Assembly: GCA_963575745.1 (NCBI GenBank)
Contig: CAUYUJ010000914.1
Span: 502,747-566,746 of the forward strand
From: Prorocentrum cordatum
Lineage: Eukaryota; Sar; Dinophyceae; Prorocentrales; Prorocentraceae
DNA: 64,000 bases
Reading direction: 5' to 3'
Part shown: positions 31,716 through 42,535 of the stretch, piece by piece
How positions within the stretch are numbered: the first letter of the stretch is position 1
How the letters are laid out: each line of letters starts with the position of its first letter
Notes under the pieces: generated by a model
Databases searched by the model: none
The model's input: the letters and a program-made list of their open reading frames with translations, nothing else
Told to the model about the DNA's origin: nothing
Made by a program: the position numbers and the translations under genes

Positions 31716-32466
31716 ATTTTAATTCGCCGGCCTCCTTCGACCTCGTTATTTATCAGGGAAAAAATTCGCCGGCCTCCCTCAAGCAGGCACCGGGGGATTA
31801 GGTTTACCAACTAAAAGAGAACCCTGGGCCGGCGCCCTTTCCGGGAACAAACGAATTAGTCGAGACATCATCGAAATTCCTTCGCGCGGGGCGCTTTTCC
31901 GCGTCGCGGTCGGCTCTGCAAAACAAGCGTTTCGCTCGAGACATCCTCGGCAAATTCTGCGGAGCAAGCGTTTCGCTCGAGACATCCTCAACACACGAAA
32001 AAGTGGCCCGCACCCTGTGATTTATCGATCGGGATTTCAAAAACAAGCGTTTCGCTCGAGACATCCTCAAATTTTAATTCGCCGGCCTCCTTCGACCTCG
32101 TTATTTATCAGGGAAAAAATTCGACGGCCTCCCTCAAGTTGGCACCGGGGGACAGGTTTACCTACTAAAAGAGAACCCTGGGAACTGAGCCCTTTCGGGA
32201 AAAAGCGTTTCGCTCGGAGACATCCTCAAAAATTTTAATTCGCCGGCCTCCTTCGACCTCGGTATTTATCAGGGAAAAAATTCGCCGGCCTCCTTCAAGC
32301 AGGCACCGGGGGACTAGGTTTACCTACTAAAAGAGAACCCTGGGCCGGAGCCCTTTCCGGGAAAAGTGGCCCGCACCCTGTGATTTATCGATCGGGATTT
32401 CAAAAACAAGCGTTTCGCTCGAGACATCCTCAAATTTTAATTCGCCGGCCTCCTTCGACCTCGTTA
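31716..32466 (+). repeat. Cluster of three R modules joined by tail pieces
   Basis: R modules at about 31720-31850, 32076-32204 and 32236-32363 alternate with tail sequence (CGTTTCGCTCGAGACATCCT, GCACCCTGTGATTTATCGAT). Junctions always follow the R end CCCTTTCCGGGAA or a close variant. Confidence 0.85.
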
Positions 32467-34060
32467 TCCGAAAGGGCGTGGGCCCAGGGTTCTCTTTTAG
32501 TAGGTAAACCTGTCCCCCGGTGCCAACTTGAGGGAGGCCGGCGAATTTTTTTCCCTGATAAATAACGAGGTCGAAGGAGGCCGGCGAATTAAAATTTGAG
32601 GATGTCTCGAGCGAAACGCTTGTTTTTGAAATCCCGATCGATAAATCACAGGGTGCGGGCCACTTTTTCGTGTGTTGAGGATGTCTCGAGCGAAACGCTT
32701 GATCCGCAGAGTTTGCCGAGGATGTCTCGAGCGAAACGCTTGTTTTGCAGAGCCGACCGCGACGCGGAAAAGCGCCCCGCGCGAAGGAATTTCGATGATG
32801 TCTCGACTAATTCGTTTGTTTTTGTACGATTTCCTGGAATTTTGGCAGGATGTCTCGAGCGAAATGCACGACCCACCCTAGCACGACCATACCCCAGCAC
32901 GACCACACCCCAGCACGACCAGACCCCAGCACGACCCCACCCCAGCACGACCCCACCCCAGCACGACCATACCCCAGCACGACACACCCCAGCACGACCC
33001 GACCCCAGCACGACCCTACCCCAGCAAGACCACACCCCAGCACGACCACACCCCAGCACGACCTCACCACAGCACGACCCCGCCCCAGCACGACCACGCC
33101 CCAGCACGACCACGCCCCAGCACGACCACGCCCCAGCACGACCACCCCCCAGCACGACCACCCCCCCCGCACGACCACCCCCCAGCACGTCCACCCCCCA
33201 GCACGACCACACCCCAGCACGACCACTCCCCAGCACGACCACACCCCAGCACGACCACACCCCAGCACGACCACACCCCAGCACGACCCGATCGATAAAT
33301 CACAGGGTGCGGAGCACCCCAGCACGAACCCACCCCAGCACGACCCCACCCCAGCACGACCCCACCCCAGCACGACCACGCCCCAGCACGACCACACCCC
33401 AGCACGACCACCCCCCAGCACGACCACTCCCCAGCACGACCCCACCCCAGCACGACCCCACCCTAGCACGACCACACCCCAGCACGAACACACCCCAGCA
33501 CGACCCCACCCCAGCACGATCACACCCCAGCACGACCCCACCCCAGCAAGACCACACCCCAGCACGACCGCACCCCAGCACGACCTTACCACAGCACGAC
33601 CACACCCCAGCACGACCACGCCCCAGCACGACCACGCCCCAGCACGACCACACCCCAGCACGACCACGCCCCAGCACGACCACGCCCCAGCACGACCACG
33701 CCCCAGCACAACCACCCCCCAGCCCGACCACCCCCCCAGCACGACCACACCCCAGCACGACCACCCCCCAGCACGACCACACCCCAGCACGACCACTCCC
33801 CAGCACGACCACACAGCCTTGGTTGAGTGGTTGCCTGTCGTCGTGGAATGTTTCGTGGGGTGTCTCGTGGAATGTTTCGCGGGGTGTCTCCTGGAATGTT
33901 TCGTGAGGTGTCTCGCGGAATGTTTCGTGAGGTGTCTCGTGGGATGTTTCGTGAGGTGTCTCGTGGGATGTGTCGTGAGGTGTTGCCCCGTTGGGTATCG
34001 TGAAAACGTGCCCATGCTCCACATGTCTATATCCCTTTCCGGGTTCGTGGGTCCATCATG
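32467..34060 (-). repeat. Composite repeat element, copy 3, inverted, with R module
   Basis: In - orientation: leader 34060-33817, 16-bp array 33816-32872, tail 32871-32585, R module 32599-32467. The array reads CAGCACGACCACACCC on +. The tail-end fragment ATCGATAAATCACAGGGTGC is also embedded in this array at 33290-33309, as in copy 2. With copy 2 it forms a large inverted repeat. The inner arms, 32363-32466 against 32562-32670, match closely over about 105 bp. Confidence 0.9.
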
Positions 34061-34160
34061 TTTATCAGGGAAAAAATTCGCCGGCCTCCCTCAAGTTGGC
34101 ACCGGGGGACAGGTTTACCTACTAAAAGAGAACCCTGGGCCCACGCCCTTTCCGGGAAAA
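34061..34160 (+). repeat. Module R, 5'-truncated
   Basis: Starts at TTTATCAGGGAAAAAATTCG and ends CCCTTTCCGGGAAAAA. It abuts the outer end of inverted copy 3. Confidence 0.85.
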
Positions 34161-34944
34161 ACCAAAGGAAAACAAATTAGTTGTGCCTCCTGGGGCTCCT
34201 TGGGAGCCATCTTGGAGACCTCTTGGGGCGTCTTGGAAGCCTCTTGGACAGTCAGGGACCAATTCTTGGGTGATCTCGGGCGGTCATTGGTCGTGTTCGT
34301 TGTCTGGAAACGCCATTTCTGGCAATCCAGGGCCGTCTTCTGGCGACTTTACAAGGCCCCCAGCGCCACGGCGGGTCCCCCGGGCCTCCCGGCGCGAGGG
34401 CCCCATCCCGGGCCCCATCTCGTGCCCGCGGCAGGGCGTCCCTGGGCAGTCTCGGCGCCCTCGTGGGCCGTCTCGGCGCCCTCGTGGGGTGTCTGAAATC
34501 CATCAAAAATCGAAGGACAATCAATGATTTTGGCGTCCCTTTGGGCCGTGTTGGAAGCCTTGTGGGCCGTCTGGGGGCCATCTTGGGCGCGTTCGAACGA
34601 TCTGTCCTCGTTTCGGGGCCTCCTGGGGGCCTCTTGCGGCCCTTTTCGTTTGTCTTGGGGCTTTCTTGGGCCGTGTGGGGGCGGCCCTGGGCTGTCTCGG
34701 CGCCCTCTTGGAAGCCTGTTTGGGAGATTTCCGGGTGTCCTGGACCGTCCTCCTTCAACGTCGGCGGCACTGACCGTAAGACTTCCTGGGAACATGATCG
34801 GTTGGGGTGTCGTTGGGCGCCTCCGGAGGCTTCGGAACCTGACGCGTTTCCGAGCGTGACGGCAGGTAGCGCTGCTTGGGGCTCTCGTTCTTATCCTGGC
34901 GGGCGTTTAGGGAACATGGTTTGGGGAGAAGTCGGCAACCCGAG

Positions 34945-34980
34945 AATCATGTTCCCAGGAAACTTTCCGGGAACATGATT
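34945..34980. repeat. 36-nt hairpin, with a decayed second copy at 35092-35126
   Basis: AATCATGTTCCC and GGGAACATGATT are perfect 12-bp arms; inside them GGAAA and TTTCC pair as well. A second, decayed copy starts AATCATGTTCCC at 35092. Single arms also occur near 34790 and 34912. Confidence 0.85.
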
Positions 34981-35669
34981 TGTTCGGCTCTCCTAACAGG
35001 GGGGCCTCTGGGGGCTTACCGAGGGACCCTTTTTGGCCTTGTCGGCGAGCCTATTGGAAACATGGTTGGGGCGGTGGACGGAAGCCCAAGGAATCATGTT
35101 CCCGGAAAGCTCTGGGAAATACGATTTACCGAAGTCTCTTGGGGGCCCGCAAGGGGCCTCCCTGGGGCCCCTTGGGAACTCATTGGGGCTTCCCGGGGGC
35201 CTCTTTGGAGCCTCACGGGGCTTCTTGGGAGCCTCTTGATGGCCTCCGGGGGCGTCCTAGGAGCCTCTCAGGCTGGAGACCTTGAAATGTCGCGCTCTTC
35301 GGGCCCTCTTGGGTCGCTCTTGGGGCTCTCTTGGGGCGCTCTCGAAGCCCTGTTGAATTATCTGGGGAGCCTCCTGGGCCGTCTCTGGTCTTTCTTGGGG
35401 GCCTCTTCGGCCGTCTTGGAGCGATCTGAACGGCCTCTGACGCCGTCCGGGACCGTGGGGAGGCGGAACATGCGATAGCGCAAAAATGCGGGGCCCTGTG
35501 GAGGGGCCTCTGGAGGCGCTCTTGGGGCGTTTTGGCGGCGTCGTCGGCCGTCCTGAGGCCATCTTCGGCGTGTCCGGGGCCTCTTGAGGCTGTCTTGGCA
35601 AGCTTTAGGGCCCTCTTGGCGTGTCGTGGCGCGTTTGGGAGCAGACCTGGGCAGTCCTGGGAGCGCTGG

Positions 35670-35945
35670 GGGCTGTTGAATGCTAGGTGTTGTCTTGGAG
35701 GCGGAGGCTGTTGAGTGCAGGGTGGCGCGTGCTACGCGGAAGGCGGGCGAGCGGCCAGGCGGGCGGCGGGCGGGCGGGTGGCGGGCGGGCGGGCGGGTTG
35801 GGATTTGAATGGATTCCTTAAGGGTGCTCTCTTGCAGCGGGAGCTTGTTGAGCACAGGGTGTTGCCTTGAAGACGGGGGCTGTTGACTACAGGGTGTTGT
35901 CTTGGAGACTGAAGCTGTTGAGTACACAGTGGTGCGTGCTACGCG
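35670..35945 (+). repeat. About 36-bp repeat with GGCGGGCGGGCGG insert
   Basis: Five units of the type GCTGTTGAGTACAGGGTG followed by TTGTCTTGGAGAC or GCGTGCTACGCGGA. Between units lies a run of GGGCGGGCGG (about 35745-35800) that could form G-quadruplexes. Confidence 0.75.
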
Positions 35946-36427
35946 GACGGCGAACGGGCGGCGGGTGCCCTAGGTGGTGGGTCAGAGGCCTCATGGGTGT
36001 TGGTTTGGATCTCGTGGTTGGCCTGTCGGGAACGTCGTGAACGCAGTTTCGCATCTTCTCGGTGACCGTTTTGGGGCCGTAGTGGGGCCTCCTCGGGGCT
36101 GTTTTGTGGCCTTTTGAAGCCTCGTTTGGGCCTCCTGGGTGCCTCTCGGGGGCCTCCTGGGGCCTCTTGGGGGCTCCTTGGGGCCTCCTGGGGCACTCTT
36201 CAAGCGGGAGGGTTGAATTTTGGAGTCGTGGTCCCCCTCTTTGGCGCATCTTGGGGCCGTCTTGGGGCTCTCTTGGGCTGTCTTAGGCGACTCTGGGGCC
36301 GTCTTGGGGCCCTCTTGGGCCGTCTTGGGCCGCTCTTTCTTGGGGGGGCCTATTGGGCCACTTTGGAACGTCGGACAGCGAAAAGGGGCTTAAAATCTCT
36401 CCAAAACCCTTGAACAATTACCGATTT

Positions 36428-37690
36428 CACGAACCCGGAAAGGGATATAGACGTGTGGAGCAGTGTGGAGGAGATGGGCACGTTGCTCACGATACCAACG
36501 GTGGCAACACCTCACGAAACATCCCACGAGACACTTCACGAAACATCCCACGAGACACCTCACGAAACATTCCACGAGACACCTCACGAAACATTCCACG
36601 AGACACCCCGCGAAACATTCCACGAGACACCCCACGACACATTCCACGACGACAGGCAACCACTCAACCAAGGCGGTGTGGTCGTGCTGGGGAGTGGTCG
36701 TGCTGGGGAGTGGTCGTGCTGGGGGGTGGTCGTGCTGGGGCGTGGTCGTGCGGGGGGGGTGGTCGTGCTGGGGGGTGGTTGTGCTGGGGCGTGGTCGTGC
36801 TGGGGCGTGGTCGTGCTGGGGCGTGGTCGTGCTGGGGCGTGGTCGTGCTGGGGTGTGGTTGTGCTGTGGTGAGGTCGTGCTGGGGTGTGGTCGTGCTGGG
36901 GTGTGGTCTTGCTGGGGTAGGGTCGTGCTGGGGTCGGATCGTGCTGGGGTGTGGTCGTGCTGGGGTGTTGGACTGTGCTGGTGGTGTGGTCAGTGCTTGG
37001 GGTGTGTCGTGTGGGGTGTGGTCGTTGCTGGGGTGTGGTCGTGCTGGGGCGTGGTCGTGCTGGGGCGTGGTCGTGCTGGTGGGGTGGTCGTGCTGGGGGT
37101 GTGGTCGTGTGTGATGGGTTGGTCGTGCTGGGCGTGGTCGTGCTGGGGCGTGGTCGTGCTGGGGGCATGGTCGGGTCGTGCTGGGGTGGGGTCGTGCTGG
37201 GGATGTGGTCGTGCTGGGGTGTTGGTCGTGCTGGGTGTGGTCGTGCTGGGGTGTGGTCTTGCTGGGGTAGGGTCGTGCTGGGGTCGGGTCGTGCTGGGGT
37301 GTGGTCGTGCTGGGGTATGGTCGTGCTGGGGTGGGGTCGTGCTGGGGTGGGGTCGTGCTGGGGTCTGGTCGTGCTGGGGTGTGGTCGTGCTGGGGTATGG
37401 TCGGGCTAGGGTGGGGTCGTGCATTTCGCTCGAGACATCCTGCCAAAATTCCAGGAAATCGTACAAAAACAAAGGAATTAGTCGATACATCATCGAAATT
37501 CCTTCGCGCGGGGCGCTTTTCCGCGTCGCGGTCGGCTCTGCAAAACAAGCGTTTCGCTCGAGACATCCTCGGCAAACTCTGCGGAGCAAGCGTTTCGCTC
37601 GAGACATCCTCAACACACGAAAAAGTGGCCCGCACCCTGTGATTTATCGATCGGGATTTCAAAAACATGCGTTTCGCTCGAGACATCCTC
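36428..37690 (+). repeat. Composite repeat element, copy 4
   Basis: Leader (lacking its first bases) and 24-bp units to 36675, 16-bp array to 37420 with more irregular units at 36960-37240, then tail to about 37665. Frames of up to 576 codons run through it and into the next module, which are artefacts. Confidence 0.9.
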
Positions 37691-37693
37691 AAA

Positions 37694-37822
37694 TTTTAAT
37701 TCGCCGGCCTCCTTCGACCTCGTTATTTATCAGGGAAAAAATTCGCCGGCCTCCCTCAAGTTGGCACCGGGGGACAGGTTTACCACTAAAAGAGAACCCT
37801 GGGCTCATGCCCTTTCCGGGAA
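37694..37822 (+). repeat. Module R
   Basis: Full module with two AATTCGCCGGCCTCC boxes and the terminal CCCTTTCCGGGAAAA. Confidence 0.9.
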
Positions 37823-37843
37823 AAAATTACCGATTTCGGCCAC

Positions 37844-38200
37844 TTGAAGCGCTCTGGAGAGGCCGGAGCACTGGACCCAGGACCCCCGGAGGAGCCTCCG
37901 AAAGTCGAAGGGCGACAAGAACATCGGCGGGAGGCGAGCCGAGAAGTCGAAGGGGCGAGCGCGGTCCCGAGGGGCGACCGGGGCGGGGACGGCGTCGACG
38001 ACGACGACGCCGACGACGGCGACACCGCCGACGACGGAGAAGTCTCTCTGGGATCCGAGGGCCTCTGCGCTGGCCCGGGGCGGGATGTGCCACCGCAGGA
38101 GGGCCACGGCGCGCATGGCGTCCAGGAGGCCGTTTTCTTGGACCGGCGGCGGCGGCGGTCCGAAAATCGGCTCGTCCGCACCGTCCGTTGTAAGGTTCCT
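37844..38200 (+). other. GC-rich unique stretch, possible exon
   Basis: One + frame reads an acidic segment (GVDDDDADDGDTADDGEVSL) followed by a basic RRRRRSEN; the - frame reads Ser/Pro-rich. The acidic run comes from GACGAC repeats. The stretch is unlike the flanking repeat field and could be a captured exon. No family recognised. Confidence 0.3.
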
Positions 38201-38224
38201 CAGGGCTGTTTGGGAGCCTCGTGA

Positions 38225-39115
38225 AGCCTCGTTCGGGCCTCCTGGGTGCCTCTGGGGGGTCTCCTGGGGCCTCTTGTGTCCCCTTTGGGGCCTCCCGGGG
38301 CCCTGTGGAGGCGGGAGGCTCGAATTTCTGGTTCGCGGTTCCCCTCTTGGAGCCCTCTTGGTGCCGTCTTGGGCCTCTCTTCGCCCGTCTTGGGCGCGTC
38401 TTGGGCCGTCTTGGGGCCCTCCAGAGCCGTCTTGAGGGCCTCTTGGAGGCCTCTTGGGCTGTCTTTGGGCGTCCGCGGGGGGCCTGTGAGCCGTCGTGGA
38501 GCGTCGGAAAGCTGAAAAGGCGGGAAAGGCAAAATGTATCCAAAACCGTTGTAAAATGAGCGATTTTGGCCTCTTGGGGCCCTCTGGGGGGGCGGCCTCT
38601 TGGAGGCCTCTTGGAGCGTCTTCGGGGCCTCTTTGGCCGTCTTGGGCTTATCTTGGGGGTCTCCTGGGGCCTCTTGGGGCCCGGCTCGAATTTCCGGTTC
38701 GCAGTTCCCCTCTTGGGGCCCTCTTGGGGCTGTCTTGGACCTCTCTTCGCCCGTCTTGGGCGCGTCTTGGGCCGTCTTGGGGCCCTCCAGAGCCGTCTTG
38801 AGGGCCTCTTGGAGGCCTCTTGGGCTGTCTTGGGGCGTCTGCGGGAGGCATGTGAGCCGTCGTGGAGCGTCGGAGAGCCTGAAAGGCGGGAGAGGCAAAA
38901 CGTGTCCAAAACCTTAGTAAAATCAACGATTTTGGCCTCTTGGGGCCCTCTGGGGGGGCCTCTTGGAGGCCTCTTGGAGCGTCTTCGGGGCCTCTTTGGT
39001 CTTGGGTTTATCTTGGGCATCTTGGGGCCCTCTTGGCGCCCTCATGGGCCTCTTGGAGCCTGCTGGGCCTGTCGCGGAGCGCTCTTGGGGCACTCTTGGG
39101 CCGGACAAGGGCGCT
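38225..39115 (+). repeat. GGCCTCTTGGGG field with a 366-bp tandem duplication
   Basis: CTCGAATTTCTGGTTCGCGG at 38319 and CTCGAATTTCCGGTTCGCAG at 38685 mark two copies. A second pair is GGCAAAATGTATCCAAAACC and GGCAAAACGTGTCCAAAACC, each before CGATTTTGGCCTCTTGGGGC. Confidence 0.85.
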
Positions 39116-39182
39116 CCCAGAGGCCCAATCCCCCCATGGGGGGTTGCGGTCCTCGCCAGGGAGCCCCCGGCCCTGTAGCCCG

Positions 39183-39210
39183 GTATATCTATCTATCTGT
39201 ATATCTATCG

Positions 39211-39244
<34 letters not shown>

Positions 39245-39262
39245 ATATATGTATATATATGG
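39183..39262. repeat. TATC/TA microsatellite
   Basis: About 60 bases of TATC units followed by TATATATGTATATATATGG. It adjoins the start of LINE fragment 3. Confidence 0.95.
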
Positions 39263-40125
39263 TTCCCGTCGATTCCGCGTAGCAAACGGGCCCCAGAGGT
39301 CAGAAGAACGGGGGCAATATTCCGGCATATCACAAGGGTGTCCAGTATCGCCGCTTCTGTTGGTGATGGCTATGACTGTGCGCGTCAGGGACGCGGAGAC
39401 ATACTTAGAGGACGACATTGCTCGAGCATTGTCTTGCAGAAGCCTTTCGGCACTTCTGCACGCAGATGCTACAGTTCTGGTTAGGAAGGACAACGAGAGG
39501 CATGTGCAACAACTTATGGACGCAGTCGCAAGTGCCGGGGCAAATCTGGGCATAGAGCTGCACTGGGACAAATTTCAACTGCTTCAAAGAAATTGTGATT
39601 TGCGCATTACCGCTCCCGCTGGGAAACTACTCCCACCGTGTACACGAAGTACTTGGAGGCCACGGTGTACGACCCTGGGAACATAGAGGAGTTGGGCAGA
39701 AGGTTGGGCGTTGCGTGGGGGGGAATTTCAACGGTATGTGCAGGCGAGGAAGCACACGTCAATCAACGTAAAGCGAACGCTGGAAGTGTTTGGGGCACTC
39801 ATCACAGCCACAGAAATATGTTGCATGAGCAGCGCTTGGCTGAAAAAAGCTTATCGACGCAGGCTCGATGCGTTCCAGGCCGGGTCTCTGCGCGTCATAC
39901 TGGGTATCAGGCCATCGCACCTGCCAAGAATGTCCAACAACACCACATAGGAAAGAGCAGGACAAATACCGTACACAGCGAAGCTGTTGAAGAGTCAACT
40001 TATGTGGTTTGGAATCGCAGCAGCGATGCGGATACACTGAAACAGCTTACCTGTGTGCCTTACCGTGCGCGACCAGCAACAAACAATGTGGAAAGATCTC
40101 GTGGGAGACCGAGAAACGAATGAAC
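39263..40125 (+). mobile_element. LINE fragment 3: C-terminal half of reverse transcriptase and 3' region
   Basis: The frame from 39263 reads RRFRVANG, SGISQGCPVSPLLLVMAMTV, then SALLHADATVLV where active enzymes have Y-A-D-D, then VQQLMDAVASAGANLGIELH. After frame changes near 39625-39720 it reads FQRYVQARKHTSINVKRTLE, SSAWLKKAYRRRLDAFQAGS, LRVILGI, and finally LTCVPYRARPATNN and RSRGRPRNE, the usual LINE tail. HADA in place of YADD and the frame breaks mean no activity. The fragment starts exactly where LINE fragment 1 stops in the domain. Confidence 0.8.
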
Positions 40126-40440
40126 GAAGTGCTTGTGTGACAAAATCCGCCGACCCTGTCGGCGTGTGTGAGGGGCTTGTCCGTTCAAGTCATCATCTCC
40201 GTCATTCGTTGGTCGTCGTCTCTGCCGTCCCCTTTCCCTGCCTCCCCCCTTTCCCTGGGCTCGTCGAAGCTCCCCCCTTCCCCAGGGACCTCCTCAGCGC
40301 GCCAGCCAAAGCAAAGTCAAGCAACGTCGTCATTGAGTCGAAGGGAAGCCCCTTCCCTTCGATCCCTCCCCCGCCGGGGGGAAGGGGTCCCGGGGGGGGG
40401 TCAGATACGACGCCCCCCCATGGGAGTCACGGAGCCCAAA
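40126..40440. other. Unique spacer with a perfect hairpin
   Basis: No gene. TCGAAGGGAAG at 40338-40348 and CTTCCCTTCGA at 40352-40362 form a perfect 11-bp stem with a three-base loop. Confidence 0.7.
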
Positions 40441-41400
40441 CATGATGGACCCACGAACCCGGAAAGGGATAAAGACATGTGCAGCATGGTCACGTTTTCA
40501 CGATACCCAACTGGGCGACATCTCACGAAACATCCCACGAGACACCCCGCGAAACATCCCACGAGACACCTCACGATACATTCCACGAGACACCTCACGA
40601 AACATTCCACGAGACACCCCGTGAAACATTCCACGAGACACCCCACGAACAGGCAACCACTCAACCAGACACCCCACGAAACATTCCACGGGGGTGCGAC
40701 TGGGTGTGGTCGTGCTGGGGTGTGGTCGTGCTGGGGTTGGGTCGTGCTAGGGTGGGGTCGTGCTGGGGTGTGGTCGATGCTGGGGGGTGGTCGTGCTGGG
40801 GGGTGGTCGTTGCTGGGGGGGTGTGGTCGTTGCTGGGGGTGGGGTGGTCGTGCTGGGGCGGGTTGTGCTTTGGGGGCGTTGGTGTGCTGGGCACGTGGTC
40901 GTGCTGGGGTGTGGTCGGGTGTGTTGGTGAGGTCGTGCTGGGGTGTGGTCGTGCTGGGGTTTGTGGTCTTGCTGGGGTAGGGTCGTGTGGGGTCGGGGTC
41001 TGCTGGGGTGTGTCGTGCTGGGTAAGGTCGTGCTGGGGTGGGGTTCGTGTCTGGGGAGGGGTCGTGCTGGGGTATGGTACTGCTGGGGTGGGGGTCGTGC
41101 TGGTGTGTTGGTGTGCGAGGGTTGGGGCGTGCATTTCGCTCGAGACATCCTGCCAAAGTTCTAAAAAATCCTGACAAAACAAGCGAATTAGTCGAGACAT
41201 CCTCGAAATTCCTGCGCGCGGGACGCGGCACGCGCGAGACATCCTCGGAATTCCTGCGCGCGGGGCGCTTTTCCGCGTCGCGGTCGGCTCAGCGAAACCA
41301 GCGTTTCGCTCGAGACATCCTCAACACACGAAAGAGTGGCCCGCACCCTGTGAGTTATCGATCGGGATTTCAAAAACAAGCGTTTCGCTCGAAACATCCT
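40441..41400 (+). repeat. Composite repeat element, copy 5
   Basis: Leader and 24-bp units to about 40700, a short irregular 16-bp array to 41130, then the tail. The linker GGCAACCACTCAACC lies inside the 24-bp units here, not after them. Confidence 0.85.
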
Positions 41401-41401
41401 C

Positions 41402-41900
41402 AAATTTTAATTTGCCGGCCCTACGCGACCTCGTTATTTCTCGCAAAAGAAATTCGCCGGCCCTACAGCCGTCAAAACCGGGGGGAAACCAACTAAAAGA
41501 GAACCCTGGGCTCAGGCCCTTTCCGGGAAAAAACAAAGGAATAGTCGAGACATCATCGAAAATTCCTGCGCGCGGGGAGCTTTTTCGCGTCGCGTGGTCG
41601 GCTCTGCAAAAAACAAGTTTACGCTCGAGTACATTCCTCGCAAATCTGCGGAGCAAGCGTTTCGCTCGAGAATCCTCAACACATCTTCACACGAAAAAGT
41701 GGCCGCACCCTGTGATTTATCGATCGGGATTTCAAAAACAAGCGTTTCGCTCGAGACATCCTCAAAAACAATTTCGCCGGCCTCCTTCGACCTTGATATT
41801 TATCAGGGAAAGAATCCGCCGGCCTCCTTCAAGTTGGGCACCGGGGACATGTTTACATACTAAAAGAGAACCCTGGGCCCGCGCCCTTTCCGGGAAATAC
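41402..41900 (+). repeat. Two R modules separated by tail sequence
   Basis: R at about 41407-41532 and 41765-41898, with tail motifs between. The tail contains several single-base indels relative to the other copies. Confidence 0.85.
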
Positions 41901-41904
41901 AAGC

Positions 41905-42535
41905 CCCAAGACGGGCCAAGAGTGCCCCAAGAGGCCCCAAAGACAGTCCAAGAGAACCCCGAATCGCCGAACGATCTGTCCAAGACGCCTTGACGGCCTC
42001 CAGACGGCCCAAGAGGCCTGCAAAGCGCCCCAAGAGGCCTCCAGGAGCTTTCCCACGAGAGCCCCAAGAGGCAAAATCATGGATTTCCCATACGTTTTTG
42101 GAAGATTGTTGGCGTTCTTGCCTCTTCCGCTTCCCGACGCGCCAAGACGGCCCAAGAGGCCCCCAAGATCGCCCCGAGACGGCCCAAGAGGCCCCCAAGA
42201 AGGTCCCCTAACGGCCGAAGAGGGCCCCAAGACGGCCCAAGACGCCTCCAAGACGGCCCAAGAGGCCCCCAAGACGGCTCCAGGAGAGTGCCCAGACGGG
42301 GGACCCGAACGGACATTTCGAGCTCTCAGCCCCAAGAGGCCCCCAAGAGGCCCCGAAGAAGCCCCAAGAGGCCCCAAGAGGCTCCCAAGGGGCCCCCAAA
42401 CTGCCCCAAGACAGCCCAGGAGAGCCCCAAATTGCCCAGGAGGCCTTCAAGAGAGTGCCTCGAGACGGCGCAAGAGGAGCCCTGGACGGCCCAAGACGGC
42501 CTCAAGAGAGCCCCAGGCTGTCCCAAGAAAGCCTC
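41905..42535 (-). repeat. AAGAGGCCCC-type repeat field, reverse orientation
   Basis: The complement of the GGCCTCTTGGGG field: CCCAAGACGGCCCAAGAGGC and variants, with one AT-richer island at about 42075-42125. Confidence 0.85.

Larger units (their letters stand above)
34185..36427 (+). repeat. Degenerate GGCCTCTTGGGG-type repeat field
   Basis: About 2.2 kb built from 10-12-bp variants such as GGCCTCTTGGGG, GCCGTCTTGGGC and GGGCCCTCTTGG. It includes AT-richer islands such as ATCAATGATTTTGGC near 34520. It translates as LLGASWGLLG-like repeats on + and PRRPQEAP-like repeats on -. The same field recurs in both orientations elsewhere. I see no functional gene in it. Confidence 0.85.

Noticed and set aside
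32596-34496. 436- and 548-codon + frames
   Set aside because: Inverted copy of the same 16-bp array plus module R; not a gene.
37830-37850. Second spliced-leader relic near GATTTCGGCCACTTGAAG
   Set aside because: The match needs too many gaps and no credible ORF start follows in the right place.
36463-38193. 576-codon + frame
   Set aside because: Crosses leader, array, tail, module R and unique DNA; junctions are between repeats, not exons.
39263-40125. Active LINE
   Set aside because: The catalytic YADD is HADA and several frames are broken.
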